The notes: generated by a model from the letters alone, not told the origin. Shown: positions 7,990 through 17,791, counted from the stretch's first letter. The stretch is DNA of 22,297 nt from Paulinella micropora (GCA_009731375.1 BJOX01000184.1:829313-851609), one strand, 5' to 3'. Numbers and translations: made by a program.

Positions 7990-8509
7990 ATGAAGGAAGA
8001 AGAAGAAGGAAGAAGAAAGAAGAAAGAAGAAGAAGAAAGAAGAAGAAGAAAGAAAGAAGAAGAAAGAAGAAGAAAGAAGAAGAAGAAAGAAGAAGAAAGA
8101 AGAAGAAGAAGAAAGAAGAAGAAAGAAGAAGAAGAAAGAAGAAGAAGAAAGAAGAAGAAGAAGAAGAAGAAGAAGAAGAAAGAAGAAAGAAGAAGAAGAA
8201 AGAAGAAGAAAGAAAGAAGAAGAAGAAAGAAGAAGAAAGAAGAAGAAAGAAGAAGAAAGAAGAAGAAAGAAGAAGAAGAAAGAAGAAGAAGAAAGAAGAA
8301 GAAGAAAGAAGAAGAAGAAAGAAGAAGAAGAAAGAGAAGAAGAAAGAAGAAGAAGAAGGAGAAGAAGAAGAAGAAGAAAGAAGAAAGAAGAAAGAAGAAA
8401 GAAGAAGAAGAAGAAGAAGAAAGAAAGAAGAAGAAGAAAGAAGAAGAAAGAAAGAAGAAGAAGAAAGAAGAAGAAAGAAGAAGAAAGAAGAAGAAAGAAG
8501 AAGAAGAAA

Positions 8510-8609
8510 GAGGAAGAAGAAAGAGGAAGAAGAAAGAGGAAGAAGAAAGAAGAAGAAGAAAGAAGAAGAAGAAAGAAGAAGAAAGGTGAAAGTAGAAGAA
8601 AGGTGAAAG
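8510..8609. repeat. GAGG array plus GGTGAAAG doublet, module 2
   Basis: Three GAGG units (8510, 8523, 8536) are followed by GGTGAAAG at 8585 and 8602. The 49-bp gap from last GAGG to first GGT, the 17-bp doublet spacing and the TAG after the first GGTGAAAG are the same as in module 1, 620 bp upstream. Confidence 0.92.
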
Positions 8610-9614
8610 AAGAAGGAAGAAGAAGAAGGAAGAAGAAAGAAGAAGAAAGAAGAAGAAGAAAGAAGAAGAAGAAAGAAGAAGAAGGAAGAAGAAGAAGAAA
8701 GAAGAAGAAGAAAGAAGAAGAAGAAAGAAGAAGAAGAAAGAAGAAGAAGAAAGAAGAAGAAGAAAGAAGAAGAAAGAAGAAGAAAGAAGAAGAAAGAAGA
8801 AAAAAGAAAGAAAAAAAAAGAAGACGGAAGAAGAAAGAAGAAAGAAGAAGAAAGAAGAAGAAAGAAGAAGAAGAAAGAAGAAGAAGAAAGAAAGAAAAAA
8901 GAAGAAGAAGAAGAAAGAAGCAGAAGAAGAAGAAGAAGAAGAAGAAGAAGAAGAAAAGAAGGAAGAAGAAGAAGGAAGAAGAAAGAAGAAAGAAGAAAGA
9001 AAAAGAAAAAGAAAGAAGAAGAAGAAAGAAGAAGAAAGAAGAAGAAAGAAGAAGAAAGAAGAAGAAAGAAGAAGAAGAAGAAGAAGAAGAAGAAGAAGAA
9101 GAAGAAGAAAGAAGAAAAAAGAAGAAGAAAGAAGAAGAAAGAGGAAGAAAGAGGAAGAAGAAGAAAGAAGAAGAAAGAAGAAGAAAGAAGAAAGAAGAAA
9201 GAAGAAAGAAGAAAGAAGAAGAAAAGGAAGAAGAAAGAGGAAGAAGAAAGAGGAAGAAGAAAGAAGAAGAAGAAGAAGAAGAAGAAGAGAGAAGAAGAAG
9301 AGAGAAGAAGAAAGAAGAAGAAGAAAGAAAGAAGAAGAAGAAGAAGAAAGAAGAAGAAGAAAGAAGAAGAAGAAAGAAGAAGAAGAAAGAAGAAGAAGAA
9401 AGAAGAAGAAGAAAGAAGAAGAAGAAAGAAGAAGAAGAAAGAAGAAGAAAGAAGAAGAAAGAAGAAGAAAGAAGAAGAAAGAAGAAGAAGAAGAAGAAGA
9501 AGAAGAAAGAAGAAGAAGAAAGAAGAAGAAGAAAGAAGAAGAAGAAGAAGAAGAAGAAGAAGAAGAAGAAGAAGAAAAAGAAGAAGAAGAAAAAGAAGAA
9601 AGAAGAAGAAGAAA
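8610..9614. repeat. Irregular AAAG(AAG)n purine repeat
   Basis: 13-bp and 10-bp units, an A-rich patch near 8806-8820 and isolated C at 8825 and 8931 are seen. A 7-bp AAAGAAG array lies at about 9184-9222 and further 13-bp units at about 9345-9440. From 8932 to the T at 9705 the + strand contains no pyrimidine. Confidence 0.83.
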
Positions 9615-9727
9615 GAGGAAGAAGAAAGAGGAAGAAGAAAGAGGAAGAAGAAAGAGGAAGAAGAAAGAGGAAGAAGGAAGAAGAAGAAGAAAGAAGAAGA
9701 AAGGTGAAAGAAGAAGAAAGGTGAAAG
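9615..9727. repeat. GAGG array plus GGTGAAAG doublet, module 3
   Basis: Five GAGG units (9615-9667) are followed by GGTGAAAG at 9703 and 9720. The gap from last GAGG to first GGT is 36 bp, one 13-bp unit shorter than in modules 1 and 2, and the TAG after the first GGTGAAAG is absent. Confidence 0.92.
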
Positions 9728-9934
9728 AAGAAGAAAGAAGAAGAAAGAAGAAGAAAGAAGAAGAAAGAAGAAGAAAGAAGAAGAAAGAAGAAGAAGAAGA
9801 AAGAAGAAGAAGAAAGAAGAAGAAAGAAAGAAGAAGAAAGAAGAAGAAAGAAGAAGAAGAAGAAGAAGAAGAAAGAAGAAGAAAGAAGAAAGAAGAAAGA
9901 AGAAGAAGAAGAAGAAAGAAGAAGAAAAAGAAGA

Positions 9935-10745
9935 AAAAGAAGAAGAAAAGAAGAAGAAAAGAACAAGAAAAGAACAAGAAAAGAAGAAGAAAGGAAGAAG
10001 AAAGAAGAAGAAAGAAGAAGAAGAAGAAGAAGAAGAAGAAGAAAGAAGAAGAAAGAAGAAAGAAGAAGAAAGAAGAAGAAGAAGAAGAAGAAGAAGAAGA
10101 AGAAGAAAGAAGAAGAAAGAAGAAGAAGAAAGAAGAAGAAGAAAGAAGAAGAAGAAGAAAGAAGAAGAAGAAAGAAGAAGAAAGAAGAAAGAAGAAAGAA
10201 GAAAGAAGAAAGAAGAAAGAAGAAGAAGAAGAAGAAAGAAAAAGAAAAGAAGAAGAAAAGAAGAAGAAAAGAAGAAGAAAGGAAGAAGAAAGGAAGAAGA
10301 AAGGAAGAAGAAGAAGAAGAAAGAAGAAGAAGAAAGAAGAAGAAGAAGAAGAAGAAGAAGAAAAAGAAGAAGAAGAAGAAGAAAAGAAGAAGAAGAAAGA
10401 GGAAGAAGAAAGAGGAAGAAGAAAGAGGAAGAAAGAGGAAGAAGAAAGAGGAAGAAGAAAGAGCAAGAAGAAAGAAAAAGAACAAAGAAGAAGAAGAAGA
10501 AGAAAGAAGAAAGAAGAATAAAAAAGAAGAAGAAAGAAGAATAAAGAAGAAAAAGAAGAAAGAAGAAGAAGAAGAAGAAAGAAGAAGAAGAAAGAAGAAG
10601 AAAGAAGAAGAAGAAAGAAGAAAGAAGAAGAAGAAGAAGAAGAAGAAGAAGAAAGAAGAAGAAAGAAGAAGAAGAAGAAGAAAGAAGAAGAAGAAGAAAG
10701 AAGAAGAAGAAAGAAAACAAAAGAAAGAAGAAGAAAGAAGAAAGA
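9935..10745. repeat. Long module, copy 1 of a pair about 2.76 kb apart
   Basis: In order, this has GAACAAGAAAA 11-bp units (C at 9964 and 9975), AAAGG units, a 7-bp array (about 10181-10227), AAAAGAAGAAG and AAAGG units. It continues with GAGG at 10399, 10412, 10425, 10435 and 10448, GAGC at 10461, AATAAA words (T at 10519 and 10542) and an AAAACAAAAG word (C at 10718). The same landmarks in the same order recur at 12670-13525. Confidence 0.9.
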
Positions 10746-11044
10746 AGAAGAAAGAAGAAAGAAGAAGAAAGAAAGAAAAAGAAAGAAGAAGAAGAAAGAA
10801 GAAAGAAGGAAGAAGAAGAAGAAGAAGAAAGAAGAAGAAGAAGAAGAAGAAGAAGAAGAAGAAAAAAGAAGAAGTAGAAGAAGAAGAAGAAGAAGAAGAA
10901 GAAGAAGAAGAAGAAGAAGAAGAAAGAAGAAGAAGAAAGAAGAAGAAGAAAGAAGAAGAAGAAAGAAGAAGAAGAAAGAAGAAGAAGAAAGAAGAAGAAA
11001 GAAGAAGAAGAAAGAAGAAGAAAGAAGAAGAAGAAGAAGAAGAA
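10746..11044. repeat. AAG runs and 13-bp units
   Basis: Pure AAG runs surround a TAG interruption at 10875. A 13-bp AAAG(AAG)3 array follows at about 10924-10990. No other feature is visible. Confidence 0.82.
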
Positions 11045-11965
11045 GAAGAAGAGAACAAGAGAAGAAGAAGAATGAAGAAAAAGAAGAAAGTTGAAGAAGA
11101 AAGAAGAAGAAAGAAGAAGAAGAAAGAAGAAGAAAGAAGAAAGAAGAAAGAAGAAGAAAGAAGAAGAAAAGGAAGAAGAAAGAAGAAGAAGAAAGAAGAA
11201 GAAGAAAGAAGAAGAGAGAAGAAGAAGAAAGAAGAAGAAAGAAGAAGAAAGAAGAAGAAGAAAGAAGAAGAAAGAAGAAGAAGAAAGAAGAAGAAGAAAG
11301 AAGAAGAAGAAAGAAGAAGAAAGCAGAAGAAGAGAGAAGAAGAAGAAAGAAGAAGAAAGAAGAAGAAGAAGAAGAAGAAGAAGAAGAAGAAGAAGAAGAA
11401 GAAGAAGAAGAAGAAGAGGAAGAAAAAGAAAAAGAAGAAGAAGAAGAAGAAAAAGAAAGAAGAAGAAGAAGAAGAAGAAGAAGAAGAAGAAGAAGAAAGA
11501 AGAAGAAGAAAGAAGAAAAAGAAAGAAGAAGAAGAAGAAGAAGAAGAAGAAGAAGAAGAAGAAGAGAAGAAGAAGAAGAAAGAAGAAGAAAGAAGAAGAA
11601 AGAAGAAGAAAGAAGAAGAAAGAAGAAGAAAGAAGAAGAAGAAAGAAGAAGAAAGAAGAAAGAAGAAAGAAGAAAGAAGAAAGAAGAAAGAAGAAGAAGA
11701 AGAAGAAGAAGAAAGAAGAAAGAAGAAGAAAGAAGAAGAAGAAGAAGAAGAAAGAAGAAGAAGAAAGAAGAAGAAAGAGGAAGAAGAAAGAGGAAGAAGA
11801 AAGAAGAAGAAGAAAGAAGAAGAAGAAAGAAGAAGAAGAAAGAAGAAGAAAGAGGAAGAAGAAAGAGGAAGAAGAAAGAGGAAGAAGAAAGAGGAAGAAG
11901 AAAGAGGAAGAAGAAAGAAGAAGAAGAAAGAAGAAGAAAGGTGAAAGAAGAAGAAAGGTGAAAGA
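11045..11965. repeat. GTTG-head module, copy A, with GGTGAAAG module 4 at its end
   Basis: The head is AATGAAG (ATG at 11072) followed 19 bp later by GTTGAAG (TT at 11091-11092). Downstream come 7/10/13-bp units, a GAGGAAGAAAAAG word at 11416, an AAAAAGAAAG stretch, seven 10-bp units, a 7-bp array (about 11652-11697) and a GAGG pair at 11777 and 11790. Five GAGG units (11852-11904) follow, and a GGTGAAAG doublet (11940 and 11957) ends the module. The last-GAGG-to-GGT gap is 36 bp, as in module 3. Confidence 0.9.
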
Positions 11966-12669
11966 AGAAGAAAGAAGAAGAAAGAAGAAGAAAGAAGAAG
12001 AAAGAAGAAGAAAGAAGAAGAAAGAAGAAGAAAGAAGAAGAAGAAGAAAGAAGAAGAAGAAAGAAGAAGAAAGAAAGAAGAAGAAAGAAGAAGAAAGAAG
12101 AAGAAAGAAGAAGAAGAAAGAAGAAGAAGAAAGAAGCAGAGGAAAGAAGAAGAAAGAAGAAGAAAGAAAGGAGAAGAAAGAAGAAGGAAGAAGAAAGAAG
12201 AAAGAAGAAGAAAGAAGAAGAAAGAAGAAGAAGAAAGAAAGAAGAAGAAGAAGAAGAAGAAGGAAGAAGAAGAAAGAAGAAGAAGAAAGAAGAAGAAGAA
12301 AGAAGAAGAAGAAAGAAGAAGAAGAAAGAAGAAGAAAGAAGAAGAAGAAAGAAGAAGAAGAAAGAAGAAGAAGAAAGAAGAAGAAGAAGAAGAAAGAAGA
12401 AGAAGAAGAAAGAAGAAGAAAGAAGAAGGAAGAAGAAGAAAGAAGAAGAAGAAAGAAGAAGAAGAAAGAAGAAGAAGAAAGAAGAAGAAGAAAGAAGAAG
12501 AAGAAAGAAGAAGAAGAAAGAAGAAGAAGAAAGAAGAAGAAGAAAGAAGAAGAAGAAAGAAGAAGAAAGAAGAAGAAAGAAGAAGAAGAAGAAGAAGAAG
12601 AAGAAAGAAGAAGAAAGAAGAAAGAAGAAGAAGAAGAAGAAAGAAGAAGAAGAAGAAGAAGAAGAAGAA
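11966..12669. repeat. 10-bp and 13-bp arrays, including nine perfect 13-bp copies
   Basis: 10-bp units run from about 11966 to 12035. After mixed units with a C at 12137, a perfect 13-bp AAAG(AAG)3 array of nine copies lies at about 12439-12555. No pyrimidine occurs between 12138 and 12700. Confidence 0.88.
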
Positions 12670-13525
12670 GAAGAAGAAGAAGAAAAGAAGAAGAAAAGAA
12701 CAAGAAAAGAACAAGAAAAGAACAAGAAAAGAACAAGAAAGAAGAAGAAAGAAGAAGAAGAAGAAGAAGAAGAAAGAAGAAGAAAGAAGAAAGAAGAAGA
12801 AAGAAGAAGAAGAAGAAGAAGAAGAAGAAGAAGAAGAAGAAGAAGAAGAAAGAAGAAGAAAGAAGAAGAAGAAAGAAGAAGAAGAAAGAAGAAGAAGAAA
12901 GAAGAAGAAGAAGAAAGAAGAAGAAGAAAGAAGAAGAAAGAAGAAAGAAGAAAGAAGAAAGAAGAAAGAAGAAGAAGAAGAAGAAAGAAGAAGAAAAGAA
13001 GAAGAAAAGAAGAAGAAAAGAAGAAGAAAGGAAGAAGAAAGGAAGAAGAAGAAGAAGAAGAAGAAGAAGAAGAAGAAAGAAGAAGAAGAAGAAGAAGAAG
13101 AAGAAGAAGAAGAAGAAAAAGAAGAAGAAGAAGAAGAAGAAGAAGAAAAGAAGAAGAAGAAAGAGGAAGAAGAAAGAGGAAGAAGAAAGAGGAAGAAAGA
13201 GGAAGAAGAAAGAGGAAGAAGAAAGAGCAAGAAGAAAGAAAAAGAAGAAAGAAGAAGAAGAAGAAAGAAGAATAAAGAATAAAAAAGAAGAAGAAAGAAG
13301 AATAAAGAAGAAAAAGAAGAAAGAAGAAGAAAGAAGAAGAAAGAAGAAGAAGAAAGAAGAAGAAGAAAGAAGAAGAAGAAAGAAGAAGAAGAAAGAAGAA
13401 GAAAGAAGAAGAAGAGAAGAAGAAGAAGAAAGAAGAAGAAAGAAGAAGAAGAAGAAGAAGAAAGAAGAAGAAGAAGAAAGAAGAAGAAGAAAGAAAACAA
13501 AAGAAAGAAGAAGAAAGAAGAAAGA
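12670..13525. repeat. Long module, copy 2 of a pair about 2.76 kb apart
   Basis: GAACAAGAAAA units are present four times (C at 12701, 12712, 12723, 12734) against two in copy 1. The GAGG set at 13163, 13176, 13189, 13199 and 13212 and GAGC at 13225 are each exactly 2764 bp from the copy 1 positions. AATAAA words (T at 13273, 13280, 13303) and the AAAACAAAAG word (C at 13498) complete the match at offsets of 2761 and 2780. Confidence 0.9.
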
Positions 13526-13680
13526 AGAAGAAAGAAGAAGAAAGAAGAAGAAAGAAAGAAAAAGAAAGAAGAAAAAGAAAGAAGAAAGAAGAAAGAAGAA
13601 AGAAGAAGAAGAAAGAAGAAGAAGAAGAAGAAGAAGAAGAAGAACAAGAAGAAGAAGAAAGAAGAAGAAGAAAGAAGAAG
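13371..13680. repeat. 310-bp direct repeat, left copy
   Basis: Compared in ten-base blocks, every block from 13371 to 13680 equals the block 560 bp downstream, except that C at 13645 is A at 14205. It includes an AAAACAAAAG word (C at 13498), AAAGAAAG slips and a 7-bp array. It overlaps the right end of the 2.76-kb module. Confidence 0.95.
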
Positions 13681-13930
13681 TAGAAGAAGAAGAAGAAGAA
13701 GAAGAAGAAGAAGAAAGAAGAAAGAAGAAGAAGAAAGAAGAAGAAGAAAGAAGAAGAAGAAAGAACAAGAAGAAAGAAGAAGAAGAAAGAAGAAGAAGAA
13801 AGAAGAAGAAGAAAAAAGAAGAAGAAAGAAGAAGAAGAAAGAAGAAAGAAGAAAGAAGAAAGAAGAAGAAAGATCAAAGAAAAAGAAGAAGAAAGAAGAA
13901 GAAGAAGAAGAAAGAAGAAGAAGAAGAAGA

Positions 13931-14240
13931 AGAAGAAGAAAGAAGAAGAAGAAAGAAGAAGAAAGAAGAAGAAGAGAAGAAGAAGAAGAAAGAAGAAGAA
14001 AGAAGAAGAAGAAGAAGAAGAAAGAAGAAGAAGAAGAAAGAAGAAGAAGAAAGAAAACAAAAGAAAGAAGAAGAAAGAAGAAAGAAGAAGAAAGAAGAAG
14101 AAAGAAGAAGAAAGAAAGAAAAAGAAAGAAGAAAAAGAAAGAAGAAAGAAGAAAGAAGAAAGAAGAAGAAGAAAGAAGAAGAAGAAGAAGAAGAAGAAGA
14201 AGAAAAAGAAGAAGAAGAAAGAAGAAGAAGAAAGAAGAAG
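13931..14240. repeat. 310-bp direct repeat, right copy
   Basis: This is identical in length and in 309 of 310 positions to 13371-13680. The copies stop matching at 13681/14241, where the left copy has TAG, and at 13370/13930 on the other side. The near-identity points to a recent duplication. Confidence 0.95.
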
Positions 14241-15194
14241 AAGAAAGAAGAAGAAGAAAGAAGAAGAAAGAAAGAAGAAGAAGAAGAAAGAAGAAGAAGA
14301 AAGAAGAAGAAGAAAGAAGAAGAAGAAAGAAGAAAGAAGAAAGAAGAAAGAAGAAAGAAGAAGAAAGAAGAAGAAGAAGAAGAAAGAAGAAGAAGAAGAA
14401 GAAGAAGAAGAAGAAGAAGAAGAAAGAAGAAGAAGAAAGAAAAAGAAAGAAGAAAAAGAAAGAAGAAAAAGAAAGAAGAAGAAAGAAGAAGAAATTAGAA
14501 GAAAGAAGAACAAGAAGAAGAAGAAGAAGAAAAAGAAGAGAAGAAGAAGAGAAGAAGAAGAAAGAAGAAGAAAGAAGAAAGAGGAAGAAAGAAGAAAGAG
14601 GAAGAAAGAAGAAGAAGAAAGAAGAAAGAAGAAAGAAGAAAGAAGAAAGAAGAAAGAAGAAGAAGAAGAAGAAGAAGAAGAAGAAGAAGAAGAAGAAGAA
14701 AGAAGAAGAAAGAAGAAGAAAGAAGAAGAAAGAAGAAGAAGAAGAAGAAGAAGAAGAAGAAAGAGGAAGAAGAAAGAAGAAGAAGAAAGAAGAAGAAGAA
14801 AGAAGAAGAAGAAAGAAGAAGAAGAAAGAAGAAGAAGAAAGAAGAAGAAGAAAGAAGAAGAAGATAGAAAGAAAAACAAGAAGAAGAAGAAGAAGAAGAA
14901 GAAGAAGAAAGAAGAAGAAGAAAGAAGAAGAAGAAAGAAGAAGAAAGAAGAAGAAAGAAGAAAAAGAAAGAAGAAAAAGAAAGAAGAAGAAAGAAGAAGA
15001 AGAAGAAGAAGAAGAAGAAGAAGAAGAAGAAGAAGAAAGAAGAAGAAGAAGAAGAAGAAGAAGAAGAAGAAGAAGAAGAAGAAGAAGAAAGAAGAAGAAA
15101 GAAGAAGAAAGAAGAAGAAGAAAGAAGAAGAAGAAAGAAGAAGAAAGAAGAAGAAAGAAGAAGAAGAAAGAAGAAGAAAGAAGAAGAAGAAGAA
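14241..15194. repeat. Irregular AAAG(AAG)n repeat with a seven-copy 13-bp array
   Basis: Mixed units carry TT at 14495-14496, C at 14510 and GAGG words near 14581, 14599 and 14763. A 7-bp array lies at about 14618-14659 and a 13-bp array of seven copies at about 14773-14863, ending in GATAG (T at 14865) and AAACAAG (C at 14877). The remainder is pure AAG and 10-bp units. Confidence 0.83.
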
Positions 15195-15485
15195 GAAGAA
15201 GAAGAGAAGAAGAGAAGAAGAAGAATGAAGAAAAAGAAGAAAGTTGAAGAAGAAAGAAGAAGAAAGAAGAAGAAGAAAGAAGAAGAAAGAAAGAAGAAAG
15301 AAGAAGAAAGAAGAAGAAAAGGAAGAAGAAAGAAGAAGAAGAAAGAAGAAGAAGAAAGAAGAAGAAGAAAGAAGAAGAGAGAAGAAGAAGAAAGAAGAAG
15401 AAAGAAGAAGAAGAAAGAAGAAGAAGAAAGAAGAAGAAAGAAGAAGAAGAAAGAAGAAGAAGAAAGAAGAAGAAGAAAGAAGAAG

Positions 15486-16083
15486 AAAGAAGAAGAAGAA
15501 AGAAGAAGAAGAAAGAAGAAGAAGAAAGAAGAAGAAGAAAGAAGAAGAAGAAAGAAGAAGAAGAAAGAAGAAGAAGAAAGAAGAAGAAGAAAGAAGAAGA
15601 AGAAAGAAGAAGAAGAAAGAAGAAGAAGAAAGAAGAAGAAGAAAGAAGAAGAAGAAAGAAGAAGAAGAAAGAAGAAGAAGAAAGAAGAAGAAGAAAGAAG
15701 AAGAAGAAAGAAGAAGAAGAAAGAAGAAGAAGAAAGAAGAAGAAGAAAGAAGAAGAAGAAAGAAGAAGAAGAAAGAAGAAGAAGAAAGAAGAAGAAGAAA
15801 GAAGAAGAAGAAAGAAGAAGAAGAAAGAAGAAGAAGAAAGAAGAAGAAGAAAGAAGAAGAAGAAAGAAGAAGAAGAAAGAAGAAGAAGAAAGAAGAAGAA
15901 GAAAGAAGAAGAAGAAAGAAGAAGAAGAAAGAAGAAGAAGAAAGAAGAAGAAGAAAGAAGAAGAAGAAAGAAGAAGAAGAAAGAAGAAGAAGAAAGAAGA
16001 AGAAGAAAGAAGAAGAAGAAAGAAGAAGAAGAAAGAAGAAGAAGAAAGAAGAAGAAGAAAGAAGAAGAAGAAAGAAGAAGAAG
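15486..16083. repeat. Perfect 13-bp tandem array, 46 copies
   Basis: The unit is AAAG followed by three AAG. The first AAAG starts at 15486 and the last at 16071, a distance of 585 bp or 45 units, with no variant unit seen between them. Because 13 is not a multiple of three, translation gives a 13-residue cycle (five Lys, four Glu, four Arg), a product of the repeat length rather than of coding. Confidence 0.95.
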
Positions 16084-16145
16084 AAGAAGAAGAAGAAGAA
16101 GAAGAAGAGGAAGAAAAAGAAAAAGAAGAAGAAGAAGAAGAAGAA

Positions 16146-16193
16146 GAAGAAAAAGAAGAAAAAGAAGAAAAAGAAGAAAAAGAAGAAAAAGAA
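16146..16193. repeat. 9-bp GAAGAAAAA repeat ending at an N gap
   Basis: Five copies of GAAGAAAAA run directly into the N run at 16194, and AGAAGAAAAAG resumes after it. The array probably continues through the gap. Confidence 0.88.
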
Positions 16194-16203
16194 NNNNNNN
16201 NNN
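16194..16203. other. Assembly gap, 10 N
   Basis: Ten N lie within a short tandem repeat. A round number of ten suggests a placeholder rather than a measured length. Confidence 0.98.
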
Positions 16204-16740
16204 AGAAGAAAAAGAAAGAAGAAGAAGAAGAAGAAGAAGAAGAAAGAAGAAGAAGAAAGAAGAAAAAGAAAGAAGAAGAAGAAGAAGAAGAAGAAGAAGA
16301 AGAAGAAGAGAAGAAGAAGAAGAAAGAAGAAAGAAGAAGAAAGAAGAAGAAAGAAGAAGAAAGAAGAAGAAAGAAGAAGAAAGAAGAAGAAGAAAGAAGA
16401 AGAAGAAAGAAGAAAGAAGAAAGAAGAAAGAAGAAAGAAGAAGAAGAAGAAGAAAGAAGAAGAAAGAAGAAGAAAGAAGAAGAAGAAGAAGAAGAAGAAG
16501 AAGAAAGAAGAAGAAGAAAGAGGAAGAAGAAAGAGGAAGAAGAAAGAAGAAGAAGAAAGAAGAAGAAGAAAGAAGAAGAAGAAAGAAGAAGAAGAAAGAA
16601 GAAGAAGAAAGAAGAAGAAGAAAGAAGAAGAAGAAAGAAGAAGAAGAAAGAAGAAGAAGAAAGAAGAAGAAAAAAAGAAGAAGAAGAAGAAGAAGAAGAA
16701 GAAGAAGAAGAAGAAAGAAGAAGAAGAAAGAAGAAGAAGA

Positions 16741-17725
16741 AAGAAGAAGAAGAAGAAGAAGAGAAGAAGAGAAGAAGAAGAATGAAGAAAAAGAAGAAAG
16801 TTGAAGAAGAAAGAAGAAGAAAGAAGAAGAAGAAAGAAGAAGAAAGAAGAAAGAAGAAAGAAGAAGAAAGAAGAAGAAAAGGAAGAAGAAAGAAGAAGAA
16901 GAAAGAAGAAGAAGAAAGAAGAAGAAGAAAGAAGAAGAAAGAAGAAGAAGAAAGAAGAATAAAGAAGAAGAAGAAAGAAGAAGAAGAAAGAAGAAGAAAG
17001 AAGAAGAAGAAAGAAGAAGAAGAAAGAAGAAGAAGAAAGAAGAAGAAGAAAGAAGAAGAGAGAAGAAGAAGAAAGAAGAAGAAAGAAGAAGAAGAAGAAG
17101 AAGAAGAAAGAAGAAGAAGAAGAAGAAGAAGAAGAAGAAGAAGAGGAAGAAAAAGAAAAAGAAGAAGAAGAAGAAGAAAAAGAAAGAAGAAGAAGAAGAA
17201 GAAGAAGAAGAAGAAGAAAGAAGAAGAAGAAAGAAGAAAAAGAAAGAAGAAGAAGAAGAAGAAGAAGAAGAAGAAGAAGAAGAAGAAGAGAAGAAGAAGA
17301 AAGAAGAAGAAAGAAGAAGAAAGAAGAAGAAAGAAGAAGAAAGAAGAAGAAAGAAGAAGAAAGAAGAAGAAGAAAGAAGAAAGAAGAAAGAAGAAAGAAG
17401 AAAGAAGAAGAAGAAGAAGAAGAAGAAAGAAGAAGAAAGAAGAAGAAAGAAGAAGAAGAAGAAGAAGAAGAAGAAGAAGAAGAAGAAGAAGAAGAAGAAG
17501 AAAGAAGAAGAAGAAAGAGGAAGAAGAAAGAGGAAGAAGAAAGAAGAAGAAGAAAGAAGAAGAAGAAAGAAGAAGAAAGAAGAAGAAGAAGAAGAAGAAA
17601 GAAGAAGAAGAAGAAGAAGAAGAAGAAGAAGAAGAAGAAGAAGAAGAAAGAAGAAGGAAGAAGAAAGAAGAAGAAAGAAGAAGAAAGAAGAAGAAAGAAG
17701 AAGAAGAAAGAAGAAGAAAGAAGAA
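16741..17725. repeat. GTTG-head module, copy C
   Basis: The head (ATG at 16782, TT at 16801-16802) is followed by the same order of units as copy A, with a private AATAAAG (T at 16960). The GAGGAAGAAAAAG word is at 17143, the 7-bp array at about 17373-17407 and the GAGG pair at 17518 and 17531. The module runs into an N gap. The head-to-head distance to copy B is 1557 bp. Confidence 0.9.
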
Positions 17726-17791
17726 NNNNNNNNNNNNNNNNNNNNNNNNNNNNNNNNNNNNNNNNNNNNNNNNNNNNNNNNNNNNNNNNNN
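17726..17791. other. Assembly gap, 66 N
   Basis: Sixty-six N lie within AAG-type repeat. The non-round length suggests an estimated gap, in contrast to the two 10-N gaps. Confidence 0.98.

Larger units (their letters stand above)
15195..16740. repeat. GTTG-head module, copy B, carrying the 46-copy 13-bp array
   Basis: The head (ATG at 15225, TT at 15244-15245) and the following 7/10-bp order match copy A, minus one AAG in a 7-bp stretch. Here the 13-bp section is greatly expanded. The GAGGAAGAAAAAG word then comes at 16107, 882 bp after ATG, against 344 bp in copy A and 361 bp in copy C. After the N gap, the 10-bp units, the 7-bp array (about 16406-16440) and the GAGG pair (16520 and 16533) follow in the usual order. 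Confidence 0.9.

Noticed and set aside
9703-11940. Exact 1118-bp periodicity across all GGTGAAAG modules
   Set aside because: 1118 and 2237 bp fit a common period, but the 620-bp distance does not and no doublet is found near 10821. It may be coincidence.
7965-11960. GGTGAAAG sites as transcription-factor sites
   Set aside because: They occur only inside duplicated repeat modules and share descent, so their recurrence does not imply selection for binding.
5592-13305. AATAAA words as polyadenylation signals (near 5592, 10519, 13273)
   Set aside because: These are single T interruptions in A-rich purine repeat, shared by duplicated modules. No transcript or downstream element is evident.
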